A DNA stretch of 64,000 nt from Sporolactobacillus kofuensis (lineage in GTDB: Bacteria > Bacillota > Bacilli > Bacillales > Sporolactobacillaceae). Below are positions 31,346-40,066 of the stretch, one piece after another. The notes below the pieces were generated by a model, which saw only the letters and a list, made by a program, of their open reading frames with translations, made no database searches and was not told the DNA's origin. The translations under genes and the position numbers were made by a program. How positions within the stretch are numbered: the stretch's first letter is position 1; every line of letters begins with the position of its first letter. Location of the stretch: contig NZ_JBHSTQ010000008.1 of the NCBI RefSeq assembly GCF_042660205.1, positions 1-64,000 of the forward strand, given 5' to 3'.

Positions 31346-32236
31346 ATGGAACCGTCAAGAGTAGCATTTCTGTCTGTAGTAAGCAATACACTTGTTGTTT
31401 CATTAAAAGTTATTGTTGCGATGATTACAGGCTCTGTTGCTGTGTTGTCTGAAGCAATACACACTTCACTAGACTTGGCAGCCTCACTCATTGCTTTTTT
31501 CTCAGTACGCATATCAGGCAGACCAGCCGATAAAATCCATCCCTATGGACATGGAAAAATTGAAAATATATCAGGAACGATTGAGACGCTGCTGATCTAT
31601 GTGGCGGGTATATGGATCATCTATGAATCGGTAAAAAAATTGATTCATCCTGAACCTATACAGCTTCCGACATTGGGTGTAGTGGTGATGCTGGTCGGCG
31701 CGACGATCAACTTTTTCGTATCACGTTTAATTGATAAAACAGCAGAGCGGACCCACTCCGTGGCAATGAAATCCAATGCCTTCCATTTATTGACGGATGT
31801 ATATACTTCGCTCGGCGTTGCCGTCAGCTTGCTGCTGGCGACATTAACCGGATGGTCTTTTTTGGATCCAATTATCGGTATTGTTCTTGCATGCTATATC
31901 ATGTTTGAGGCCGCCAAACTCATGTGGGTATCCTTTCCTCCGTTATTAGACGCACGACTGTCGGACAAAGAAGAAAATAAAATTATGGAAATTATTGAAG
32001 GCTATAAGAATGAGTTCATTGAATTGCATAACTTTAGAACAAGACGTTCAGGTCCGGAAGAGTATATTGAATTTCATCTTGTCGTTCCTTCTCACCTTAA
32101 GATCGATAGTGTAGAAGAATTATCGGATCGGATCGAGGAGAGCATAAAGAGTGAGATACCTCGGGCACAAATTCTCATCCACGCTGAGCCGGAATATGAG
32201 CGGAAAAATACACTACAAAAAAAGGATTCGGTTTAA
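31346..32236 (+). CDS. cation diffusion facilitator (Zn-type metal exporter)
   Basis: A 296-residue CDF exporter with six membrane helices and a C-terminal metallochaperone-like domain (DSVEELSDRIEESIKSEIPR). The transport site has His39/Asp43 in SEAIHTSLDLAAS and His147/Asp151 in NAFHLLTDVYTS. The HD-HD arrangement is the one associated with Zn2+ selectivity rather than Mn or Fe types. HPYGHGKIENISGTIE is the family signature. ATG 31346 follows GAGGGTGG. It lies after the two-component locus and has a degenerate version of the repeat promoter upstream (31232-31254). Confidence 0.9.
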   Translation: MEPSRVAFLSVVSNTLVVSLKVIVAMITGSVAVLSEAIHTSLDLAASLIAFFSVRISGRPADKIHPYGHGKIENISGTIETLLIYVAGIWIIYESVKKLIHPEPIQLPTLGVVVMLVGATINFFVSRLIDKTAERTHSVAMKSNAFHLLTDVYTSLGVAVSLLLATLTGWSFLDPIIGIVLACYIMFEAAKLMWVSFPPLLDARLSDKEENKIMEIIEGYKNEFIELHNFRTRRSGPEEYIEFHLVVPSHLKIDSVEELSDRIEESIKSEIPRAQILIHAEPEYERKNTLQKKDSV

Positions 32237-32264
32237 AAGTACAGCACAATTCTTGATCTCTTTT

Positions 32265-32279
32265 TAGAAAACGTTTACA
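32265..32279. promoter_or_regulatory. cre-like CcpA site
   Basis: TAGAAAACGTTTACA resembles the cre consensus and is identical to 61015-61029. It lies 29 bases after the CDF stop, with no clear promoter, and the next gene starts 357 bases further on. Confidence 0.35.
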
Positions 32280-32372
32280 CTGAATGATTTAAAAAATAGT
32301 AATATGAACATAAATCCACGAAGAGCTAAACTTTTGCCTCGAAAATAGGTAATAAAAGAAATGGGTACCACG

Positions 32373-32418
32373 AACATCATTCTCCAATCATACATGTGGA
32401 GGGTGATGTTTTATTTTC
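32373..32418 (+). terminator. terminator downstream of the CDF gene
   Basis: AACATCATTCTCC pairs with GGAGGGTGATGTT (with G-U pairs) around a 12-base loop, followed by TTATTTT. The remaining bases up to 32620 contain nothing I can identify. Confidence 0.65.
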
Positions 32419-32635
32419 TGAGAGTATGAAGTCCTGATCAAGTCGATTGGATCAATAAAGTTGCGTAACTTTTTGTGGCTATCTCATTTTATACGCAAAT
32501 CGCGTTATATTTTTGAGTGATATTATCTATCTTTAAATTTTCACCGGACAAGGTGTTTTTTTCTATATACAAGTGAGGTGTCCTTTCAAAACAGAGGGGA
32601 CAATCATAAAAGTATAGAAAAGGAGTTGTTCACTA

Positions 32636-33451
32636 GTGAAATTCAGCATTCATGCCGGACATAATTCATTTGTGCCCGGTGCTCGCGGCTATATCTCAGA
32701 GGAATTTGTTAACCGGAAGATCAAAGTTGCAACCATTCGTTATCTTCGAGCAGCCGGACAGACGGTCTATGATGATACCGATGACTATGGAAGAACGCAG
32801 AATGAGAATTTGGCAGCGATCGTTCATAAGGTAAACAAGCACCGCGATCTTGACCTAGCTGTTTCGATCCACTTAAACGCAGGAGGTGGGACAGGTATTG
32901 AAGTCTATCAGTACGACGAGAAAACGAATGGAGTTGCAGGTCGGATCCTAAACAACATTTGTGAGGTTACAGGGCTTACGAACCGCGGCTTGAAAAAGAA
33001 TCAAAGTTTCTATGTGCTCAGAAATACCAAGCCTTCGGCGCTTTTGATTGAATGCGGTTTTGTGGATACGAAGACGGATGCAATGCTTGTCGCAAGTAAA
33101 ACCGAAGTCATTGGTCATGCCATTGCGGAAGGAATGCTTGGGAAGAACATTCAGACTAGAAATGCTGCGTCTCGCACATCGACACATGAATTTGATCAGT
33201 CGTTACCAGCAGAAGTCAAAGGAACAAAGAGAAGCGTGGTTAAATTAGTGAGTTCGTATCCGGGTTATTTAATCAAACGGGGAAGTCGTGGAGAAGAGGT
33301 CAAACGTATTCAACGTGCACTTTCTGTAACAGCTGATGGTATTTTTGGCGTAAAGACAGAAGCAGCAGTGAGGAACTATCAAAAGCGTCATCAGCTAACC
33401 GTCGATGGTGTGGTAGGTCCTAAGACATGGGCGCAGTTGTTCGCAGCATGA
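32636..33451 (+). CDS. N-acetylmuramoyl-L-alanine amidase with peptidoglycan-binding domain
   Basis: A 271-residue cell-wall hydrolase. The Amidase_3 zinc domain (1-175) shows His in SIHAGHNSF, Glu in YISEEFVNRK, His in AVSIHLNAGGGTGIEVY and the catalytic Glu in ALLIECGFVDTKTDA. A PG_binding_1 domain follows (about 205-270: IKRGSRGEEVKRIQRAL, DGIFGVKTEAAVRNYQK, DGVVGPKTW). There is no signal peptide, as in phage endolysins and some mother-cell amidases. GTG 32636 follows AAAGGAG. It stands alone, so its export route is unknown. Confidence 0.88.
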   Translation: MKFSIHAGHNSFVPGARGYISEEFVNRKIKVATIRYLRAAGQTVYDDTDDYGRTQNENLAAIVHKVNKHRDLDLAVSIHLNAGGGTGIEVYQYDEKTNGVAGRILNNICEVTGLTNRGLKKNQSFYVLRNTKPSALLIECGFVDTKTDAMLVASKTEVIGHAIAEGMLGKNIQTRNAASRTSTHEFDQSLPAEVKGTKRSVVKLVSSYPGYLIKRGSRGEEVKRIQRALSVTADGIFGVKTEAAVRNYQKRHQLTVDGVVGPKTWAQLFAA

Positions 33452-33562
33452 AAGAATATAATGAGTTCTCTACTTTTTACTTATAATAAAAAATAAATGG
33501 CGCATTCTCGGCATCAGTATAAGCACGTTAGATTATTTATAAGTTAAAAAAGGATGAGATCT

Positions 33563-34015
33563 TTGAACTTCTATAGCTATCACTACATCGAGAGTCAAAC
33601 ACATACACAAACTTTCGTACAAGTTGCGTTCATGGCCACATTAGTTCTTGTGCTGTTATTGATTATTATTCGCGCGCATAAGAAAAAGATGCCGTACAAA
33701 TACAAAGAGATCGGAGTATTGATCTTAGTTCTGATTGTTCTACTTGGAGGGATACAAGTCAACGATCTCGTCAACAAAGAACATACACAGTCTCAATACC
33801 GCGGCGAGTTGAATCAAATGAAGAAAGTTGCCAAAGATCTGCACGAACCGATATCAACGATCTACTCAAATCACATGACACCTGAAGAAATAACAGTGTA
33901 TAAAGCAGGTCAATCCTATTATAGAGTTGAGTTCAACGAGAATGATACTGATCACTATCTCCTTGAACAAATTCATGTACTTAATGGCGCAACAATCACA
34001 TTTATCGACAAGTAA
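33563..34015 (+). CDS. DUF3290-family membrane protein
   Basis: About 150 residues with two N-terminal membrane helices (VAFMATLVLVLLLIIIRAHK and IGVLILVLIVLLGGIQV) and a soluble C-terminal domain. The opening NFYSYHYIESQ is typical of DUF3290. TTG 33563 is preferred because AAAAAAGG touches the ATG at 33554 but lies 8 bases from the TTG. It precedes the DUF421 gene by 13 bases; DUF3290-DUF421 pairs are common in lactobacilli and Bacillales. The function is unknown, probably in the cell envelope. Confidence 0.75.
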   Translation: MNFYSYHYIESQTHTQTFVQVAFMATLVLVLLLIIIRAHKKKMPYKYKEIGVLILVLIVLLGGIQVNDLVNKEHTQSQYRGELNQMKKVAKDLHEPISTIYSNHMTPEEITVYKAGQSYYRVEFNENDTDHYLLEQIHVLNGATITFIDK

Positions 34016-34028
34016 AGGAGAAACAGAT

Positions 34029-34694
34029 ATGTTTTCATATATGGATGTTGCCGTTAAACTTTTGATCGGCTTCATTTGTCTTATTATTTTTATTAATATG
34101 TCGGGAAAGGGCAACCTCGCGCCTTTATCAGCAGCGGATCAGATTCAAAATTATGTCTTAGGTGGGATTATCGGTGGTGTGATTTATAATCCGGATATAA
34201 CCATTTTGCAATTCTTAATTGTGCTGTCGATCTGGTCTGGGTTGGTCGTGACGACACGAATTCTGAAATCACAGAACAGTAAAGTACGCAAGTGGATTGA
34301 TGGAGATCCGATCATTGTCGTCAATAAAGGAAAATTAATCCCGGAAAATTTTAAAAAGGCAAATCTTTCGGTGACTGATTTCTCAACGATGCTACGGATG
34401 CAGGACGTGTATACGATTCAGGAAGTTCGCCGTGCTCAAGTTGAACAAAATGGACATCTCACGGTTCTAAAGAAGGACAGTGATCGCCTTGGTGTCCTTT
34501 TGATTGCTGAAGGCGCAATTGATTATGATATGCTGGATCTTATGGACAAAGACGAGCAGTGGTTAAGCAGTATGATAAAGGAACAAGGCGTGTCGTCAAT
34601 TGATGACGTCTTTTGTGCGGAGTACTATAAAGGGACAATCAATGTGTTTACCGACGACATGAAGAAGCGAACGCGTTCACTTGCAGAACGATAG
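34029..34694 (+). CDS. DUF421 (YetF-like) membrane protein
   Basis: A 221-residue protein with three N-terminal membrane helices (LLIGFICLIIFINMSGKG, YVLGGIIGGVIYNPDI, FLIVLSIWSGLVVTTRIL) and a cytoplasmic domain carrying DGDPIIVVNKGKLIPENFKK and SVTDFSTMLRMQDVY, typical of YetF/YrbG. B. subtilis relatives are sigma-G/F or sporulation-linked and affect spore properties. ATG 34029 has AAGGAG upstream. Paired with DUF3290. Confidence 0.85.
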   Translation: MFSYMDVAVKLLIGFICLIIFINMSGKGNLAPLSAADQIQNYVLGGIIGGVIYNPDITILQFLIVLSIWSGLVVTTRILKSQNSKVRKWIDGDPIIVVNKGKLIPENFKKANLSVTDFSTMLRMQDVYTIQEVRRAQVEQNGHLTVLKKDSDRLGVLLIAEGAIDYDMLDLMDKDEQWLSSMIKEQGVSSIDDVFCAEYYKGTINVFTDDMKKRTRSLAER

Positions 34695-34762
34695 AGACGA
34701 TTTTCTAAGTAGAAAGCGAATCTTATATAGGAGAACACATTCAGTGCTTAGGAGGTGGATAA

Positions 34763-35503
34763 ATGGAGTACATGATAAAGTTTATTTATCGTTTTCTGCT
34801 GCCCCCGGGTCTCTTTGTCCTTGTGTTTGCACTCGCGAGCTTCGTACTTCTTCGAAAGAAACAACGGTTCGGCCACCTTATTGGTGGGATGACGCTTTTA
34901 ATGTATCTTGCGACAATTCCCTTGACAGGTAGTTTATTAATCCATCCGCTTGAGAATCGTTATCTACCACCTGCACATCCTAAAGGTGATGTACTCGTGA
35001 TGCTTGGTGGGGGTGCGACATTAGATACACCGGACATGAATGGTAAGGGACAGCTATCAGGAGATGCCGCAAACCGCCTGCTCACTACTTACCGTTTATA
35101 TAAGCAGACAAAACTGCCAATTATTTTATCTGGCGGAAAAGTTTATCCGGATAGCGGAATTGAAGCGGAGATTGGAAAACGGCAATTGGTCGCTCTTGGT
35201 GTTCCGAAAAATAAAGTGATCGTAGAAAAGAAAAGCATTACAACAAAAACAAATGCGCGGAACACAAAAACGATTTTAGATCATCAACATTTTGTGCATC
35301 CGATCTTAGTCACTTCTGCTTTTCATATGCCACGTGCTGTGATGACTTTCAATAAGCTCAATGTCAAAGTCACACCTTATCCAACCGACTACCTAGTAAG
35401 TAAGCGCTTGGCAATTTACCCTGGTCAATTTGTTCCGTCTGAGGGTGGAACAGTCTATACAGCTCTAAAAGAATATGTAGGTATTTTAGCGTCACTTTTC
35501 TAA
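34763..35503 (+). CDS. YdcF/ElyC-like DUF218 protein
   Basis: A 246-residue membrane-anchored protein with two N-terminal helices (FLLPPGLFVLVFALASFVLL and LIGGMTLLMYLATIPLTGS) and a DUF218 domain: DVLVMLGGGA, SGDAANRLLTTYRLYKQTKL, IILSGGK, KTNARNTKTILD and ILVTSAFHMPRAVMTFNKL. Members such as E. coli ElyC affect envelope and peptidoglycan integrity. AGGAGG precedes ATG 34763. The gap of 68 bases from the DUF421 gene has no terminator, so co-transcription is likely. Confidence 0.85.
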   Translation: MEYMIKFIYRFLLPPGLFVLVFALASFVLLRKKQRFGHLIGGMTLLMYLATIPLTGSLLIHPLENRYLPPAHPKGDVLVMLGGGATLDTPDMNGKGQLSGDAANRLLTTYRLYKQTKLPIILSGGKVYPDSGIEAEIGKRQLVALGVPKNKVIVEKKSITTKTNARNTKTILDHQHFVHPILVTSAFHMPRAVMTFNKLNVKVTPYPTDYLVSKRLAIYPGQFVPSEGGTVYTALKEYVGILASLF

Positions 35504-35682
35504 GGACTGCAGTGTTTGCGCACCATGATAATAACAAAATGAACTGTACAACAAATAAAGTGAAATTGCCGCCCAGTCCGCTTAAGCAAATTTCTATTTT
35601 TCGGCCAGCCCCTAATCCTCTCTCTCATCAAACGGATGCTACATAGAAATGAGTTCGGAAAGGAAAAGATCAATATACCACC

Positions 35683-35717
35683 AGCACCTGTCCTTTTTTA
35701 ATTTAAGGACAGGTGCT
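35683..35717. terminator. long inverted repeat between convergent genes
   Basis: AGCACCTGTCCTT (35683-35695) pairs with AAGGACAGGTGCT (35705-35717). The rightward T-run is short. It sits between the YdcF-like gene and the convergent CBS gene and could serve both. Confidence 0.6.
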
Positions 35718-35777
35718 TTAAATGGAAAAAAGTAAATTGAACAAGCAATTGACTGTTCGAGTGGTGCTACGCTGACA

Positions 35778-36209
35778 TTAATGGACGCCTTGTGCAGAAA
35801 TTCCTGATAATGCCTTTTCTGCTTCATGATCATATTGAGATTCTGTTGCGAGATCGCCTAGTGAAACAATTCCGATTACGCGTCCGTTTTCAACGATCGG
35901 CAATCGGCGAATTTGATGGTCCGCCATTAGTCGAGCTGCTTCTTGAACATCCATATCGGGTGTTCCAGATGTCAATGTGTGACTGCTCATACAGTCAAAT
36001 ACGGTCATTTGATCACTGTCTTTACCCTTTGCGGTAGAACGAAGTGTGATGTCACGGTCTGTGATAATCCCTTCAAATCGACCATTATCAGTAACTGGAA
36101 TAGACCCAATGTTGTGGGTACTCATCAGCTCAGCAACGTCCTTCACACTCTGTTCCGGTGAGCAACAAATGACATCTTTGGACATTACATCACTTATTTT
36201 TTGTGCCAA
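35778..36209 (-). CDS. tandem CBS-domain protein
   Basis: A 143-residue protein made of two CBS motifs: SDVMSKDVICCSPEQSVKDV with GRFEGIITDRDITLRS, and FDCMSSHTLTSGTPDMDVQE with RRLPIVENGRVIGIVSLGDL. It resembles B. subtilis YhcV/YlbB. CBS pairs bind adenosyl ligands such as AMP, ATP or NAD(H), but here there is no effector domain. TTG 36209 lies 9 bases after GGGAGG; longer in-frame starts have no such site. It is monocistronic. Confidence 0.8.
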   Translation of the reverse strand: MAQKISDVMSKDVICCSPEQSVKDVAELMSTHNIGSIPVTDNGRFEGIITDRDITLRSTAKGKDSDQMTVFDCMSSHTLTSGTPDMDVQEAARLMADHQIRRLPIVENGRVIGIVSLGDLATESQYDHEAEKALSGISAQGVH

Positions 36210-36487
36210 ATGAATCAACCTCCCTTCGTACATTAATTTTCCCGAAATGTTGAAAAGAATGATGGAAACACATTCCTGTTTGCTCATTTAGCCTTATTAA
36301 TAAGAGAAAACAAACGTGTAATTTGTCCTATTCAGAATTTTTGCTGGATGTGCGGTACTTTTGTAGGGAATTTGGCAAGCTTATAGTAAAAATATCACTT
36401 AAGTGAAAACGAAACCAATTGAGTGACATCAATACTTCTGTAAATTACTCATAGTTATTTTCACAAAAAATCACAAATCTATTCATG

Positions 36488-36516
36488 TTGCTTTATCTTA
36501 CGTTAAATATTATATT
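36488..36516 (+). promoter_or_regulatory. sacB promoter
   Basis: TTGCTT (36488-36493), a 17-bp spacer and TATATT (36511-36516). The expected start point is near 36523, inside the operator palindrome. The 5' leader would be about 240 bases. Confidence 0.7.
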
Positions 36517-36520
36517 GTGA

Positions 36521-36536
36521 GTGGAATCGATTCCAC
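36521..36536. promoter_or_regulatory. LacI-type operator at the sacB start site
   Basis: GTGGAATCGATTCCAC is a perfect 16-bp palindrome with the central CG of LacI/GalR-family operators. It covers the predicted transcription start of sacB. A LacI-family regulator is encoded just downstream (38378-39367) and is the likely ligand. Confidence 0.75.
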
Positions 36537-36540
36537 ATCG

Positions 36541-36580
36541 AAAAATAAAAAAAGATCGGAATACTAGTCATCCGATCTTA
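36541..36580 (-). terminator. leftward intrinsic terminator in the sacB leader
   Basis: AAGATCGGA (36552-36560) pairs with TCCGATCTT (36571-36579). On the minus strand it is followed by TTTTTTTATTTTT, a good terminator; on the plus strand there is no T-run. No minus-strand gene lies upstream of it, so it may end an antisense or small RNA. A second dyad, TGCGCAA/TTTGCGCA, lies near 36674-36694. Confidence 0.6.
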
Positions 36581-36760
36581 GAAAAAAATACTTCGTTATT
36601 TCAAAAGTGATTTTACCATCATTTTTGAATCATCCTGAATAATGTGGTTTTTTTTGCACATTCACACTTTATTGATGCGCAAGGACGTTTGCGCACTCAA
36701 TGAAGTGATCGCAAATTAGGCGATGGCACGCCTATCTCTCGAAAGGGGAAAATTAAAAGA

Positions 36761-38200
36761 ATGAATATCAAAAAGATGGTTAAACAAGCGACTGTTGCAA
36801 CCTTTACTACAGCATTGCTCTTAGGTGGTGCTGCACAAACATTTGCAAAGGATTCAACAGATTACAAAGAATCTTACAGTATTTCTCATATTACGCGGAA
36901 TAATATGTATAAAATACCGGAACAACAATCGAATGCACGTTTTAAAGTGCCTGAATTCGATGCATCAACGGTCCAAAATATTTCTTCAGCTCAAGGGTTG
37001 GACGTCTGGGATAGCTGGCCATTACAAAATGCCGATGGTACAGCTGCAGACTACAAAGGATACCATATCGTTTTTGCTCTTGCAGGGGATCCGAAAAACG
37101 GCAATGATACGTCCATTTACTTATTTTATCAAAAAATAGGCGATCATTCGTTACAAAGTTGGAAGAATGCTGGCCGGGTATTTAAGGACAGTGACAAGTA
37201 TGTTGCAGATGATCCTCACCTCAAATATCAAACTCAAGAATGGTCAGGTTCAGCAACCTTAACAAAAGACGGCAAGGTGCGGTTATTTTATACAGACTTC
37301 TCTGGTGCCCCTGAAGACGGTGGTACCGGCGATGGAAATCAAGTACTCTCAACGGCTCAAATCAATCTCTCTCAGAACGATTCTGATACGCTGAAAGTAG
37401 ATGGTGTATCCGACCATAAATCGATTTTTGACGGTGGCGACGGAACCCTTTATCAGACCGTTCAGCAATTTAGAGACGCGGGCATGTATCTTTCACCAGA
37501 TAATCACACCTTAAGAGATCCTCATTATGTTGAAGATAATGGTCACAAGTATCTTGTGTTCGAAGGCAACACGGGAACCAAAGACGGTTATCAAGGTGAG
37601 GCATCGTTATTCAACAGAGCATACTACGGCGGAAGCCATACCTTCTTCGAATCAGAAAAAGAGAACCTTCTGAACAGCTCCAAAAAAACACTTGCATCTT
37701 ATGCAAATGGTGCACTTGGTATTATTGAATTGAACAATGATTATTCCCTGAAAAAAGTGATGAAGCCGCTCATTACTTCAAATACGGTTACCGATGAAAT
37801 TGAACGGGCAAATGTATTCAAAATGAATGGCAAATGGTATTTATTCACTGACTCACGTGGGGCGAAAATGACCATTAATGGAATCGGTGATAAAGACGTG
37901 TACATGTTAGGATTTGTTTCAGACTCCTTAACAGGTCCTTATCATCCATTAAACAAGAGCGGACTTGTATTGAACATGAATCTAGATCCAAATGATCTTA
38001 CCTTTACTTATTCTCATTTTGCAATTCCGCAAGCGCAAGGAAATAATGTTGTGATCACAAGTTATATGACGAACAGAGGATTCTTTGCCGATCATAAAGC
38101 AACGTTTGCCCCAAGCTTTCTGCTCAACATTAAGGGATCAAAAACATCTGTTGTACCGAACAGAATCTTAGAACAAGGTCAGATCACAATCGGTAAATAA
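36761..38200 (+). CDS. sacB: levansucrase, glycoside hydrolase family 68
   Basis: A 479-residue secreted enzyme that transfers fructose from sucrose to make levan. The signal peptide covers about 1-29 (KKMVKQATVATFTTALLLGG, cut near TFA-KD). Catalytic residues are Asp84 in DVWDSWPLQ (nucleophile), Asp253 in LRDPHYVED (stabiliser) and Glu348 in DEIERANVF (acid/base), corresponding to Asp86, Asp247 and Glu342 of B. subtilis SacB. The calcium-site and C-terminal regions are complete; length is close to the 473 residues of SacB. Transcription is probably under the LacI-type operator. No levanase or antiterminator gene lies next to it. Confidence 0.96.
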   Translation: MNIKKMVKQATVATFTTALLLGGAAQTFAKDSTDYKESYSISHITRNNMYKIPEQQSNARFKVPEFDASTVQNISSAQGLDVWDSWPLQNADGTAADYKGYHIVFALAGDPKNGNDTSIYLFYQKIGDHSLQSWKNAGRVFKDSDKYVADDPHLKYQTQEWSGSATLTKDGKVRLFYTDFSGAPEDGGTGDGNQVLSTAQINLSQNDSDTLKVDGVSDHKSIFDGGDGTLYQTVQQFRDAGMYLSPDNHTLRDPHYVEDNGHKYLVFEGNTGTKDGYQGEASLFNRAYYGGSHTFFESEKENLLNSSKKTLASYANGALGIIELNNDYSLKKVMKPLITSNTVTDEIERANVFKMNGKWYLFTDSRGAKMTINGIGDKDVYMLGFVSDSLTGPYHPLNKSGLVLNMNLDPNDLTFTYSHFAIPQAQGNNVVITSYMTNRGFFADHKATFAPSFLLNIKGSKTSVVPNRILEQGQITIGK

Positions 38201-38240
38201 TGTAATTCGTTCAACTGAATCATTAAGAGGCTAACTAGAA

Positions 38241-38283
38241 AAGGGAAAATGTCGCTATTATACAACGGCATTTTCCTTTTTTA
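38241..38283 (+). terminator. sacB terminator
   Basis: GGAAAATGTCG (38244-38254) pairs with CGGCATTTTCC (38266-38276), followed by TTTTTT. Confidence 0.85.
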
Positions 38284-38377
38284 CTCTTCCCATAATTAAG
38301 AAACTGAGCGCCAATATTTTTTGGTATAATGGATTGAACCAACTAGGTGAAGTGTGATCGAGAGGAGGGAAACAGCG

Positions 38378-39367
38378 GTGACAACAATTAAAGAAATTGC
38401 ATCGATGGCAGGAGTATCTCAGTCAACGGTTTCGAGGATGATGAATCAATCAGGGTATGTGAGCGAAGAAGCGAGAAAACGTATTCTTCATGTGATAAAA
38501 GAGACTGAATATATCCCGAGTACACAAGCGAAAGCGATGCGCACCAAGAAGTCCAATGTTATCGGTGTTATTTTACCTCGAATCAGTACACAAACACCTA
38601 GTCAATATGTTTCAGGCATTGATCGCGTATTAAGTAAACGGGGATTTCAGATTCTTTTGGTCAACACGAATCTGCAACGGGAAAAGGAAATTGAGTATCT
38701 GAAACTAATGAAAAGCCGTCAAGTTGACGGGATTATCTTGATTGCTACAAACGATAGTGATGAATTAATAAAGGAAATTCGAAATGTGAAACTTCCGTTT
38801 GTCGCTGTCGGACAATCGTTAGACGGATTTTCCTGTGTTGTTCAGGATGATTTTCGGGCGGCTGAGGAATTGATGACTTATCTCATAAATAAAGGCCATG
38901 TAAAGATTGGTTACATCGGTGTAGATGAGCGTGACAGGTCTGTAGGTTATCTCAGGAAGGCAGCTTATCGACATGTCGCTGAGAAACATAAGCTTGAGTT
39001 GGAAAGAAGCTGGATGCAGATCGGCGATTTTAGCACAATGTCGGGGTATAAAGCAATGGGAAAAATGTTAACGCAGTCGATTGAAGCACCGACTGCTGTA
39101 TTTGTGGCAACGGAACATATGGCGATTGGAGCCATGAAGTATTTAAAGGAGCACAATTACCGCATACCAGAAGACATAGCGATTGTCGGAGTTGGGCACT
39201 CTGAATTGGGAGAATACGTGGAACCGTCGCTAACGACGATTAGCTATCCGAACGAGGATGCAGGCGTACAAGCTGGAAAGTTATTGTTGAATCAAATTAA
39301 AAATATCAATACGGTTCCCGAAAAAATAGTGATGAATTATACGCTTTTAGAAAGGGATAGTGTCTAA
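38378..39367 (+). CDS. LacI/GalR-family transcriptional regulator
   Basis: A 329-residue LacI-family regulator. The helix-turn-helix is TTIKEIASMAGVSQSTVSRM with hinge helix TQAKAMRTKKSNVIGVI; the periplasmic-binding-like core follows (VDGIILIATNDS, VVQDDFRAAEELMTYLI, HVKIGYIGVDERDRS, DIAIVGVGHSELGEYV). GTG 38378 is 8-10 bases after GGAGGG. TATAAT at 38325-38330 with an upstream TG could be its extended -10 promoter. It follows sacB and probably represses it through the palindrome at 36521-36536; the inducer is likely a sugar but is not known. Confidence 0.9.
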   Translation: MTTIKEIASMAGVSQSTVSRMMNQSGYVSEEARKRILHVIKETEYIPSTQAKAMRTKKSNVIGVILPRISTQTPSQYVSGIDRVLSKRGFQILLVNTNLQREKEIEYLKLMKSRQVDGIILIATNDSDELIKEIRNVKLPFVAVGQSLDGFSCVVQDDFRAAEELMTYLINKGHVKIGYIGVDERDRSVGYLRKAAYRHVAEKHKLELERSWMQIGDFSTMSGYKAMGKMLTQSIEAPTAVFVATEHMAIGAMKYLKEHNYRIPEDIAIVGVGHSELGEYVEPSLTTISYPNEDAGVQAGKLLLNQIKNINTVPEKIVMNYTLLERDSV

Positions 39368-39520
39368 GGTTCCATACAGAACAGCACGTTATCAGAAGAA
39401 AATTAATGGAACCTTGGTATGTACTTTCCTGTAACCCTTTTACGTGGCTCATGATTTCAGGCAGATGATAGGACAGTGGCCACTGAATTTGGTTAAAATA
39501 GAAGAAAGGAGTGAGTACTT

Positions 39521-39790
39521 ATGGCAGAAAAGAAAGTATTAATGATCACAAAAACCGTTTGCCCATATTGTGATCGGGCTAAGGTAGTTTTGAATCAGGC
39601 ACTTGAAGGAAAATATAACGATCAAATTGAATTGTTTGTCCGTGAGGATGATGAAAATCGATTTACTCAACTCAAAGATAAATATCAATTCATGACCGTG
39701 CCGACCTTTATTGATAAGAAAACCGGCAAAGTTCTGAGTGATTCGAAGGAAGAAACGATCACTGCCTTTATGAAAGAAGCAATTGGATAA
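39521..39790 (+). CDS. glutaredoxin-like protein
   Basis: Eighty-nine residues of thioredoxin fold with the active-site motif Cys14-Pro-Tyr-Cys17 (MITKTVCPYCDRAK) and the cis-proline segment FMTVPTFIDKKTG. Bacillales mostly lack glutathione, so the reducing partner may be bacillithiol (bacilliredoxin-like) or thioredoxin reductase. It has AAAGGAG upstream and its own terminator. Confidence 0.85.
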   Translation: MAEKKVLMITKTVCPYCDRAKVVLNQALEGKYNDQIELFVREDDENRFTQLKDKYQFMTVPTFIDKKTGKVLSDSKEETITAFMKEAIG

Positions 39791-39803
39791 GCTCTGCTTA
39801 GAA

Positions 39804-39840
39804 AAGAAGTCTGAGATTCATAGCTCAGACTTCTTTTTCG
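39804..39840 (+). terminator. terminator of the glutaredoxin-like gene
   Basis: AAGAAGTCTGAG (39804-39815) pairs with CTCAGACTTCTT (39824-39835), followed by TTTCGTTTTG. Confidence 0.85.
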
Positions 39841-40066
39841 TTTTGTTTAACCAACATAGGAAATCAAGTCGTGTAATTTTTCCGACAATAAACCTCTGCA
39901 CGAACAATTTTGATTAGAATTTTTTCATAATCACTAATTTGACAGGATAAGTTGGCTTAGAGGGTTTTCTATTTTTGAAAAATTAGGTACGATGAAGCAT
40001 AGGGAATGTAGGCAGCATTTTTCGTGAGCTGACATTAGATAGAGTCGAACTTAAGGAGACGTTGGG

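Noticed and set aside
36547..36582. Ribonucleic antiterminator of the SacY/LicT type before sacB
   Set aside because: The hairpin has its T-run on the minus strand, so it does not terminate sacB transcription, and no antiterminator gene is nearby.
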